A DNA stretch of 9,193 nucleotides, taken from Spirochaetaceae bacterium (GTDB lineage: Bacteria; Spirochaetota; Spirochaetia; B11-G9). The stretch is from NCBI GenBank assembly GCA_030600745.1, contig JAUVLL010000102.1, positions 1-9,193 on the forward strand. The letters are read 5' to 3'. This document shows positions 1 through 5,661 of the stretch, in pieces. The notes below the pieces were generated by a model. That model worked only from the letters and a program-made list of their open reading frames with translations. It ran no database searches and was not told the DNA's origin. A program made the translations under genes and the position numbers. The stretch's first letter is position 1. The number at the start of each line of letters is the position of its first letter.

Positions 1-1050
1 CTTACAGATAGAAATAATATCTCCAGGGAAAACATCTACTCCATTACCCTTGCAGGTAATACGACGATGCTTCATCTTTTTTATGGAATCGATCCTGCCG
101 GTATAGCTGTAGCTCCGTTTATTCCAGGATTTCTTGGTGGCATGAATATTTACTCATCAGTTTTCAACGATTTTCCTTTTACCTGTATTATTTATTCTTT
201 GCCTTCGATATCAGGATATGTAGGTGCCGATATAGTTGCAGGAATCCTTGCAACCCGTATGCACGAAAGGGAGGAACTTTCCATCCTTATCGATATTGGG
301 ACGAATGGAGAGATAGTTTTTGGGAATAAGGAGAAACTTTACAGCTGTTCAACCGCTGCCGGGCCGGCTTTCGAGGGAGCCCATATCAGCTGCGGTCTTG
401 GAGGGATTACCGGGGCTGTTGATAGTGCTGTACTTGCGGGCGATAATATTAAATGCACTACAATCGGGAATGAAAAAGCAATCGGGATATGCGGTTCGGG
501 AATTATAGACATAGTTTCAGTTCTTCTTAAAAGCGGTCTCATAGAGTTTACCGGAAGAATTCGGGATGAGGATGAAGTGGATGATAGTACTGCAATTCTT
601 CTGAAAACACTAAAAACAGATAAAGACGGACCGGCATTTGTGATTGCAAAAGCCTCTGAAACTGGTACTGGTGAGGATGTGGTTTTTACCCAGGGAGATA
701 TAAGAGAGGTCCAGTTGGCAAAGGCTGCAATATCTGCAGGAATTCTTTCTCTACTTAATCAAGCCGGGCGGTCTCTTTCAGAGATAGACCATGTTTTTAT
801 AGCAGGGGGATTTGGCAGTTATCTGTCCAGAGAGAGTGCTGCAGCAATAGGACTTATTCCTTCAGAACTCCTCGACAGAACTGAATATGCCGGTAATACA
901 GCTGGCCTGGGGGCTATTACCTGTTCCTTGTCCGAAGAAAGTTTTAAGGATTGCAAAAAGATAACAGAGCTTACTGAGTATGTTGAACTATCTTCAGACA
1001 GCTTTTTCAATATGAAATATATGGAGGAGATGGTATTTCCGGAGTACTAA
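1..1050 (+). CDS. RACo-like corrinoid protein reductive activator (DUF4445 ASKHA domain), 5'-truncated
   Basis: The frame is open from base 1, so the 349 visible residues are the C-terminal part of a longer protein; the ATG at 67 is internal because conserved sequence (ITLAGNTTM) precedes it. Visible motifs, numbered from base 1, are GNTTM (19-23), PFIPGF (about 39-44), VGADIVAG (about 74-81), DIGTNGE (98-104), the AAGPAFEGA stretch (119-127), ICGSG (163-167) and AGGFG (268-272). These match the actin-like ATPase fold (ASKHA) of RACo/DUF4445 proteins. Known family members are about 600 residues with an N-terminal [2Fe-2S] domain and use ATP to drive electron transfer to Co(II) corrinoid proteins, restoring the Co(I) state. 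The ferredoxin domain would lie left of the window and is not seen. The gene ends 11 bases before a convergent minus-strand gene. It may serve a corrinoid methyltransferase system that includes the nearby homocysteine methyltransferase (inference). The family call is confident; the exact partner is unknown. Confidence 0.9.
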   Translation, partial: LTDRNNISRENIYSITLAGNTTMLHLFYGIDPAGIAVAPFIPGFLGGMNIYSSVFNDFPFTCIIYSLPSISGYVGADIVAGILATRMHEREELSILIDIGTNGEIVFGNKEKLYSCSTAAGPAFEGAHISCGLGGITGAVDSAVLAGDNIKCTTIGNEKAIGICGSGIIDIVSVLLKSGLIEFTGRIRDEDEVDDSTAILLKTLKTDKDGPAFVIAKASETGTGEDVVFTQGDIREVQLAKAAISAGILSLLNQAGRSLSEIDHVFIAGGFGSYLSRESAAAIGLIPSELLDRTEYAGNTAGLGAITCSLSEESFKDCKKITELTEYVELSSDSFFNMKYMEEMVFPEY

Positions 1051-1061
1051 GGATTAGCTGT

Positions 1062-1658
1062 TTAGCTTGCCTTATTGAATCCTACCAGGATTGTTGCAAA
1101 TTTCTCTGTTAAAGAGAAGCTGCATAATTTTCTGATATAGTCATCTGCCATTGTGGATGGGCTGACTGAAATGATATTTTCTATTTTTAAAGTGTTCTTT
1201 ACAGCTTCCAGTTCCGGAAATCCAATAGGAGGGATAAGAAAGTAAGCGGTTTTTTTTGCCCGTCCCTTCCGTCGTCCCGGATAAAGAATGAAGTCATCAC
1301 TGATAAACATGTACTCTTCATCTTCCGGTGGTTTTTTGCCTATAAGTTCTTCTCCTATGATACAATATTTTTTATCTTTGATTTTAAGGAGATGATCAGT
1401 CTTTTTATTAAAAATTTCCTGGTCTTCTACCATAAAGACCGTTGCCCCCGGAGGTGGTCTGAAACTGGCATCCTTAAGTATTGCAAACACAGTATCGCAT
1501 TGAAGTACCATGCGGATACCAGGGTTTTTAAGTTTAATAACTCCGCCTTTTTCATAATTATTTTCCAGTTCAACAATTGCGTCTTTGTTTTTATTATCTA
1601 TCTGCGATACCGCTATTACACCATTTAGTTCTGATAGCAGAGCTTTTATTCCATCCAT
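1062..1658 (-). CDS. Unrecognised 198-residue protein, downstream of homocysteine methyltransferase
   Basis: I do not recognise a family. The product is soluble, with no signal peptide or membrane segment. The N-terminal half is rich in beta-type patches and contains an FRPPPGATV stretch (about 67-75). The middle holds KKYCIIGEELIG and a strongly basic patch GRRKGRAKK (about 128-136), followed by FLIPPIGFPELEAVKNTL. Only two cysteines are obvious, so it does not look like an Fe-S or zinc protein. It starts 14 bases after the stop of the homocysteine methyltransferase gene on the same strand, so the two are almost certainly cotranscribed. No good Shine-Dalgarno sequence precedes its ATG (upstream bases are TCAATAATA), which suggests translation coupled to the upstream gene. 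A second ATG 4 bases downstream is out of frame. Its only functional clue is this linkage to methyl transfer and the convergent RACo-like gene. Length and codon texture support a real gene. Confidence 0.75.
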   Translation of the reverse strand: MDGIKALLSELNGVIAVSQIDNKNKDAIVELENNYEKGGVIKLKNPGIRMVLQCDTVFAILKDASFRPPPGATVFMVEDQEIFNKKTDHLLKIKDKKYCIIGEELIGKKPPEDEEYMFISDDFILYPGRRKGRAKKTAYFLIPPIGFPELEAVKNTLKIENIISVSPSTMADDYIRKLCSFSLTEKFATILVGFNKAS

Positions 1659-1672
1659 TATTATTGACTATA

Positions 1673-2566
1673 CTATTTACCTGAATCGACTGCATTTCGA
1701 ATTGCACGTATATGTTTATCTGTAGTTCCACAGCATCCGCCAATGATATTGACCCCGGCTTTAATCCAGAGAGGGTTCTGATCAGCCATCTCTTCCGGCG
1801 TAGCCGGGAATACCGATTCTCCATTGATAAGTTCCGGAAGCCCTGCGTTTGCCTGAATAATAATTGGTATATCCGGAAGAACATTCCGAATCTCTTCTAT
1901 AATCTGTTTCATTCCCTCATATCCCTTTCCACAGTTTGCTCCCACAATATCTGCACCAGCCTCTACTGCTGCTACAGCAGCTTCTGCAGGAGATACTCCC
2001 ATCATAGTCCGGAATTCTCCCTGTACTGTTGGTTCAAAGGTGAATGTACTTATAATTTCTAAATCAGTATTCTCTTTCACAGCTTTTACTGCCGAAATAG
2101 CTTCATCAATGGCGCTCATGGTTTCAATAACTATAGCATCTGCTCCCCCTTCTGCAAGAGCAATTGCCTGTTCCTTGAAAACATTATAGAAAGCTTCTTC
2201 TGTAACATCACCCATCAGAACCATTTTGCCTGTTGGTCCAATGGACGCAATAACCCAGTTTTCCTCTCCTGCGGCTTTTCTGGAAATTTCTACACCAGCT
2301 TTATTGATTTCAGAGACTCTGTCCCCAAGGCCATAGTACTCAAGTTTGTATCTGTTACCGCCAAAGGTGTTTGTTTCAATTAAATTGGAACCAGCTTTAA
2401 TATAGGATTCAGCTACATCAAACACCAGCTCCGGATGTTCTATATTCCATATCTCCGGACATTCGCCGCCTTTTAAACCTCTTGACTGCAGAGCTGTGCC
2501 CCATGCTCCGTCTGCTACAAGTATTCGTCCGCTTTTAAGAGCGTCTGTTATTTTAGCTCTGTTCAT
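1673..2566 (-). CDS. Stand-alone homocysteine S-methyltransferase (MetH N-terminal domain / BHMT family)
   Basis: This 297-residue cytosolic protein should transfer a methyl group to homocysteine, giving methionine. It opens with the family motif ADGAWGT (18-24) and contains NLIETNTFGGN (61-71), GPTGK (110-114) and the two zinc-ligand segments GANCG (Cys212) and GGCCGTT (Cys278, Cys279). These three cysteines hold the Zn that activates the homocysteine thiolate. The length matches a single homocysteine-binding barrel; the folate, cobalamin and activation domains of full MetH are absent. The methyl donor must therefore come from elsewhere, for example a separate methyl-corrinoid protein, S-methylmethionine or a betaine. 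The RACo-like gene nearby favours a corrinoid donor (inference). The start is well supported: AGGAG lies 5 bases before the ATG. It is preceded by vapC on the same strand with a 44-base gap and followed after 14 bases by the 198-residue unknown. Confidence 0.92.
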   Translation of the reverse strand: MNRAKITDALKSGRILVADGAWGTALQSRGLKGGECPEIWNIEHPELVFDVAESYIKAGSNLIETNTFGGNRYKLEYYGLGDRVSEINKAGVEISRKAAGEENWVIASIGPTGKMVLMGDVTEEAFYNVFKEQAIALAEGGADAIVIETMSAIDEAISAVKAVKENTDLEIISTFTFEPTVQGEFRTMMGVSPAEAAVAAVEAGADIVGANCGKGYEGMKQIIEEIRNVLPDIPIIIQANAGLPELINGESVFPATPEEMADQNPLWIKAGVNIIGGCCGTTDKHIRAIRNAVDSGK

Positions 2567-2610
2567 AGTAACTCCTGATTTTGGATAGTATAGCAGAAAG
2601 GTTTAATATT

Positions 2611-2988
2611 TTACCAGATCAGTCTTGTGATGTTCTGAACAAAATCAAAATGAATATCTCTGCTGAGAAGAGGCATGTTATACTCTTTTACGAGGGCAGC
2701 GATCCAGATATCATTTTCCGGTATTGGAGTTCCATTTTTTTTTAGTTCCCATCGAATATTTGCATAGTAACCAGCAGTTCTGGTGCTAATACTCAATTCC
2801 TGCACTTCATTCATAAAGCCGGATAGAAGAGTGGTTAGCTTCTGTGATTTTGTAGAACCTTTTATACCGAACAGATATTCCCCGAGAACAATGACTGGTA
2901 CATATAACTGATCAGCTTTTTCTATATGGATCCTTATGCTCTCATTTCCCTTAAAGATATCGGAAAGAGCATTTGTGTCGAGGATCAT
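2611..2988 (-). CDS. vapC: VapC-type PIN-domain ribonuclease toxin
   Basis: This PIN-domain protein of about 125 residues probably cleaves RNA and is the toxin of a type II toxin-antitoxin pair. It begins MILDTNALSDIFKG, with the first catalytic Asp (D4). It continues with VPVIVLGEYLFG (Glu37), the NDIWIAA helix (Asp93) and LLSRDIHFD (Asp111), which together give the full acidic metal site. An alternative ATG lies two codons upstream (first base 2994). I prefer 2988 because GAGG then sits 7 bases before the start, against only 1 base for the upstream ATG. The chosen start also overlaps the antitoxin stop as ATGA, the usual arrangement for translational coupling. Nothing is missing from the active site, so the toxin looks functional. 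It is the second gene of the vapBC pair and may read through into the homocysteine methyltransferase gene. Confidence 0.92.
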   Translation of the reverse strand: MILDTNALSDIFKGNESIRIHIEKADQLYVPVIVLGEYLFGIKGSTKSQKLTTLLSGFMNEVQELSISTRTAGYYANIRWELKKNGTPIPENDIWIAALVKEYNMPLLSRDIHFDFVQNITRLIW

Positions 2989-3239
2989 TTCCATTCCTCA
3001 TAATTAATAGTCTCAAATTCCGATTCAATGAGATTATCCAGATTTTCCAGTTCCGCTTTGAAGTTTTTTCCTTCTCCATAGAATCCCATCCATGGTTTTT
3101 CAGGAGAATTTTTCTCAGCATTGGTAAGCTTTTCTGAAATCGCCTGTCTGAATAGCTCTTTCAAAGACAAGCTGTGTATGGCGGCATACACCTTGGCTTG
3201 TTTAAAGAGATTATCCGGCAGTTCAAATGTAGTCTTCAT
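2985..3239 (-). CDS. vapB: VapB-type antitoxin (ribbon-helix-helix)
   Basis: The 84-residue antitoxin should bind and block the neighbouring VapC and repress its own promoter. Residues 1-38 (MKTTFELPDNLFKQAKVYAA onward) look like a ribbon-helix-helix DNA-binding domain. The acidic C-terminal half has a WMGFYGEGK turn followed by a Glu-rich helix and ends FETINYEEWK, a layout typical of the toxin-wrapping tail. A longer reading from an ATG at 3281 is possible, but that codon lies upstream of the likely -35 box, so the ATG at 3239 is preferred. No Shine-Dalgarno is visible. The -10 box ends 6 bases before this ATG, which predicts a leaderless mRNA. The stop codon overlaps the vapC start. Confidence 0.88.
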   Translation of the reverse strand: MKTTFELPDNLFKQAKVYAAIHSLSLKELFRQAISEKLTNAEKNSPEKPWMGFYGEGKNFKAELENLDNLIESEFETINYEEWK

Positions 3240-3245
3240 ATAAAC

Positions 3246-3274
3246 ATAATTACAGTAATATGGGTTTATGTCAA
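3246..3274 (-). promoter_or_regulatory. Sigma70-type promoter of vapBC, predicted leaderless
   Basis: On the minus strand a perfect -35 box TTGACA (3274-3269) is followed by a 17-base spacer and AATTAT (3251-3246, 4 of 6 matches to TATAAT) with an upstream TGT like an extended -10. Exactly 6 bases then separate the -10 box from the vapB ATG, so transcription should begin at or within a base of the start codon. Confidence 0.6.
3249..3259. promoter_or_regulatory. Candidate VapB operator palindrome
   Basis: ATTAC-A-GTAAT is a perfect inverted repeat that overlaps the -10 box and spacer of the vapB promoter. Ribbon-helix-helix antitoxins commonly bind short palindromes in this position to repress their own operon. 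Binding here is inferred from position only. Confidence 0.45.
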
Positions 3275-3290
3275 TATACATATATCTCGA

Positions 3291-3368
3291 GCTTTTTGCG
3301 CTGTATCACATTTTCTACTTAAAAATACTTCTTCTCTAATATATTGACTCTAGACTGGCGCAAAAAGC
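3291..3368. repeat. Perfect 11-bp inverted repeat with 56-bp interior
   Basis: GCTTTTTGCGC at 3291-3301 is the exact reverse complement of GCGCAAAAAGC at 3358-3368. The arms are more GC-rich than the surrounding AT-rich spacer. No flanking target duplication and no transposase are visible. It could be the ends of a small relic element, a pair of regulator sites, or a long-range hairpin. Confidence 0.5.
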
Positions 3369-3563
3369 CAAAAACAAGTCGAATTCAGAGATATCGCAAA
3401 TGCCTCATCTCCCATTGATATCAGCATTTCATGGATAAAAGTGTACAATGTGGATATAGAAATAGTTACAGTGCAATAAAGTACAATATTTAACTATATA
3501 TTTCTATTCAGATATTTTTGAAAGAAGTATATTTACAATTATCAATATATAAAAGGTGAAACA
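3369..3563. other. AT-rich spacer upstream of the 108-residue protein gene
   Basis: I see no convincing gene in the 324-base vapB-to-3564 gap beyond the promoter, palindrome and inverted repeat listed separately. A plus-strand frame is open from 3354 to 3479 (41 codons, no ATG) and a minus-strand frame is open over about 3498-3351, so neither is persuasive. The words GTACAAT occur at 3443-3449 and 3481-3487; each contains a TACAAT that could serve as a -10 box for the downstream gene, but no good -35 partner is placed correctly. AAGGTG at 3553-3558 is the ribosome binding site for the gene at 3564. Confidence 0.5.
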
Positions 3564-3890
3564 ATGTCAGTTGTAGAAGTTAATGTAGACCCGGGTATAT
3601 GTGGTCTTAAGAGTAAAATTACTGTGGAATCCCCTGATATGATGTCGGCAAAAGTATCAATAGAATCAGATTGTCCGGATATAAGAAAAATTGGTGAGAA
3701 TATTAAAGAGATAGACTCCATGAAGGATGTTTTTGCAAAACTAGGGGACTCCACAGTGTATCAGCTTGGAAAAGAGTACTGCAGTCATGGAACCTGCCCG
3801 GTTCCCGGTGCAATCCTGAAAGGAGTTGAAGCTGCATGCGGCCTGGCACTGCCTAAGGATGTGCATATTGAGATAAATAAGAAAGATTAA
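3564..3890 (+). CDS. Small cysteine-containing protein of unknown function (resembles DUF6951)
   Basis: This 108-residue soluble protein has five cysteines: Cys13 in DPGICG, Cys37 in ESDCPDI, Cys73 and Cys78 in YCSHGTCPVPGAI, and Cys92 in EAACGLALP. The CxxxxC pair with a nearby His, and the other cysteines in otherwise ordinary sequence, suggest a metal- or cluster-binding site or a redox thiol. From memory it resembles the small uncharacterised DUF6951 family, but I cannot confirm this. The start is supported by AAGGTG 5 bases upstream. It stands alone on the plus strand, with the divergent vapBC promoter behind it and a weak hairpin terminator ahead. Genes nearby concern corrinoid methyl transfer, so a role there is possible but unproven. 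Confidence 0.8.
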   Translation: MSVVEVNVDPGICGLKSKITVESPDMMSAKVSIESDCPDIRKIGENIKEIDSMKDVFAKLGDSTVYQLGKEYCSHGTCPVPGAILKGVEAACGLALPKDVHIEINKKD

Positions 3891-3908
3891 TATTATAACC
3901 GAAGGTAG

Positions 3909-4055
3909 AATTATCTTTTCTGTAGAGATAACTTTTTAATCTGCCGGATCATTGATCAGGATCATATAGTTTTACTGAAAAAGGCTGAGGTTGGAGACGA
4001 AGTTTCTGTTCATATTTTGTCCTCTTGGGAGGATTTGTATCAAAAGTTATACTGA
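3909..4055 (+). pseudogene. Possible gene remnant (open frame without a start codon)
   Basis: A 48-codon frame is open from just after TAG (3906-3908) to TGA (4053-4055). It has no ATG, GTG or TTG near its 5' end. Its second half reads like real protein, for example VLLKKAEVGDEVSVHILSSW. I do not recognise a family. It overlaps the weak terminator, so it is at best the tail of a decayed gene and could be chance. Confidence 0.2.
3911..3937 (+). terminator. Weak Rho-independent terminator after the 108-residue protein gene
   Basis: An 8-bp stem (TTATCTTT / AGAGATAA, with one T-G wobble) encloses the 5-base loop TCTGT and is followed by C and five Ts (3933-3937). It starts 20 bases after the stop codon. 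The stem is AT-rich, so efficiency may be low. Confidence 0.4.
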
Positions 4056-4086
4056 AAAAAGCAATAATGGAGAAAAGATAATAGAT

Positions 4087-5433
4087 TTACAAACTATCTA
4101 TATTGTGGAGATATTCATCCAGTAGTCCTCCTAAAAAATAGGGTAAATTCAACAATCTGAAAGGTGTCCCTTTTGGAGTTTGAATATCTGATATAGACAC
4201 ATTACCTCTGAATAATCTAATTGCAAGATTATATTTGCAGTTGTCCATAAATAGATGGAGTGATTTCATGGTTCCTGTTTTTCCAGACTTTACTTCTACA
4301 GGAACCAGTGTAGATTTGTATTTTAGAATATAATCAATCTCTGCACTTGAGCCTTCCTTTTCTCTTACCCAGAAAATAGGATTACTTTTTGAATATCTGT
4401 CAGTTGCAAGAATTTCATTGCCGATAATATGTTCTGTAATTGTTCCTCTATAAACAGAATTAAGATCTTTGAGCCCTATGTAATCATTTTGAATACCTGA
4501 TAAGTAATTAATAAACCCTACATCTAAAAATTGAAGCCTTGGTGACTTTTTTAAATCCGGTAAAATTGGTAGTTCTGTATTGGTTGTTGGATATAGCAAA
4601 TAGAGAAGCATGGCTCTTTCCATAGTGCGAAGTGCTTCTCCCATTTCTCTTGATCGATAAGAGGATTTTCCAAATCCCTGAAATCTAATTCTATGTCCGG
4701 CTTCTAAAGGAGCTGTTTCTATAGCATGTCTTATAACCTGATAAAGAGTACTATTCCTGGCATATTTTGCTGCATCATCCGTATATGATAATAGAAGATT
4801 TTCGTATAAAGCCGATACAGCATTTAAATCGTGATATCTTTGGTAATGAGATACAATTTCCGGCATCCCTCCAATTAAAGCATATTCATGAAAATAATCG
4901 AAAAGAGTATTATAAGCATAATCAGGAACCGGTATCTGTTTAAAAGCACTAAGTGCAGAAGGATGATCAACAGAAGAAAGATATTCTTCAAAAGTAAGAG
5001 GATAAAGATAGAGGGATTCAACTCGTCCCACAGGAAAACTTATTTTTTGTTTTTCAAGATAAACTTCAAGGAGTGAACCAGCTGCGATAACCGGAATATC
5101 CGGAGTCTCTTCGTAAAAGTACCGTAGAGTAGCAACTGCCTTTAGAGAATTTTGAATTTCATCAATAAATATAAGAGTAGATTTCTCCATAGGATCACAT
5201 TTTTTTATAAAAAATAAAGCTGCTACTAACTTATCAAAGGGTAGATCCTGTTCAAATAATTCTCTATCTTTCCTTTTTTCAAGATCCAGGAATATATGTT
5301 GTTTAAAATTATTTGCAAAAATTTTTACAATAGTTGTCTTTCCAACCTGTCTTGCTCCACGTATTATAAGAGGTTTACGATTATTTTTAGTGTGCCATTT
5401 GTTTAAGTCTTTTAATAGTAATCTATCAATCAT
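4087..5433 (-). CDS. AAA ATPase with DUF4143 nuclease-like C-terminal domain
   Basis: The 448-residue protein has an N-terminal AAA_14 domain with Walker A GARQVGKT (26-33), Walker B LIFIDEIQ (87-94) and a sensor-like AAGSLLE segment (117-123). GRVESLYLYPLTFEEYL (136-151) is the signature at the join to the C-terminal part. The DUF4143 region ends in a PD-(D/E)XK-like core: a helix with Glu335 and Glu340, then AEIDYIL (Asp367) and VPVEVKSGK (Glu380, Lys382). Length and domain order are normal for this abundant family, which is common in anaerobes and archaea and has no settled function; DNA or mobile-element links are often suspected. It is monocistronic, with its own strong promoter. No Shine-Dalgarno precedes the ATG, and the -10 box ends 6 bases before it, so a leaderless mRNA is predicted. 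Downstream lies only a 196-base spacer containing a possible remnant. Confidence 0.93.
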   Translation of the reverse strand: MIDRLLLKDLNKWHTKNNRKPLIIRGARQVGKTTIVKIFANNFKQHIFLDLEKRKDRELFEQDLPFDKLVAALFFIKKCDPMEKSTLIFIDEIQNSLKAVATLRYFYEETPDIPVIAAGSLLEVYLEKQKISFPVGRVESLYLYPLTFEEYLSSVDHPSALSAFKQIPVPDYAYNTLFDYFHEYALIGGMPEIVSHYQRYHDLNAVSALYENLLLSYTDDAAKYARNSTLYQVIRHAIETAPLEAGHRIRFQGFGKSSYRSREMGEALRTMERAMLLYLLYPTTNTELPILPDLKKSPRLQFLDVGFINYLSGIQNDYIGLKDLNSVYRGTITEHIIGNEILATDRYSKSNPIFWVREKEGSSAEIDYILKYKSTLVPVEVKSGKTGTMKSLHLFMDNCKYNLAIRLFRGNVSISDIQTPKGTPFRLLNLPYFLGGLLDEYLHNIDSL

Positions 5434-5439
5434 AGATAG

Positions 5440-5468
5440 ATGATATAGGATAATACAAGGATTGTAAA
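5440..5468 (-). promoter_or_regulatory. Sigma70-type promoter of the ATPase gene, predicted leaderless
   Basis: On the minus strand TTTACA (5468-5463, 5 of 6 matches to TTGACA) is followed by a 17-base spacer and TATCAT (5445-5440, 5 of 6 matches to TATAAT). Six bases, CTATCT, then separate the -10 box from the ATG at 5433. The transcript should start at the initiation codon, which fits the absence of a ribosome binding site. Confidence 0.6.
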
Positions 5469-5469
5469 G

Positions 5470-5483
5470 AACAACCGGTTGTT
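5470..5483. promoter_or_regulatory. Perfect 14-bp palindrome next to the ATPase promoter
   Basis: AACAACCGGTTGTT is fully self-complementary and ends one base from the -35 box of the ATPase promoter. The position suits a dimeric transcription factor acting as an activator, or as a repressor if it reaches over the -35 box. The binding protein is unknown. Confidence 0.4.
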
Positions 5484-5661
5484 TGAAACAATTTATGTAA
5501 GAAACAATGGTTTGTTTGATGTGCTCGAAAGAAACAGTGTTCTTAGAAAGCTAATTTGAACTAGCCAAGAGATAGGAACTCTGGGGGAGTATTAAATTTC
5601 TACATAAAAAAGTTTTAATAACCGTAGACAAAATGTTAGGGAATGGCAACACCCAAGGATA
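5484..5661. other. Spacer between ATPase and PAP2 genes with short GAAACAAT repeats
   Basis: GAAACAAT occurs at 5485-5492 and 5501-5508, with a variant GAAACAGT at 5531-5538. They are too short and irregular for a CRISPR array and might be extra binding sites near the ATPase promoter. A plus-strand frame is open at 5449-5559 but has no start codon. I see no gene and no clear terminator for the PAP2 gene. Confidence 0.4.

Noticed and set aside
67..1050. ATG at 67 as the start of the RACo-like gene
   Set aside because: Conserved family sequence (LAGNTT) continues upstream in the same frame to the window edge, so this Met is internal.
1078..1092. AATCCT-ACC-AGGATT hairpin as a terminator for the RACo-like gene
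   Set aside because: The stem is perfect but has no T-run on either strand and sits inside the end of the convergent coding gene, so it is probably chance.
1712..2062. Plus-strand open frame of 116 codons
   Set aside because: It lies wholly inside the homocysteine methyltransferase gene on the other strand, is rich in Cys and Ser typical of an antisense shadow, and has no recognisable domain.
3240..3281. N-terminal extension of VapB from the ATG at 3281
   Set aside because: The 14 extra residues (MYIDINPYYCNYVY) do not look like the family's start, and the codon lies upstream of the -35 box of the best promoter.
3291..3368. Inverted repeat as terminal repeats of an active insertion sequence
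   Set aside because: The interior is only 56 bp with no transposase, and no target-site duplication flanks the arms.
5485..5538. GAAACAAT repeats as a CRISPR array
   Set aside because: The units are 8 bases, the spacing is 16 then 30 bases, and the third copy is imperfect; there is no array structure and there are no cas genes.
5449..5559. Open plus-strand frame over the ATPase promoter
   Set aside because: It has no start codon, directly overlaps a good promoter and palindrome, and its repetitive look comes from the GAAACAAT words.
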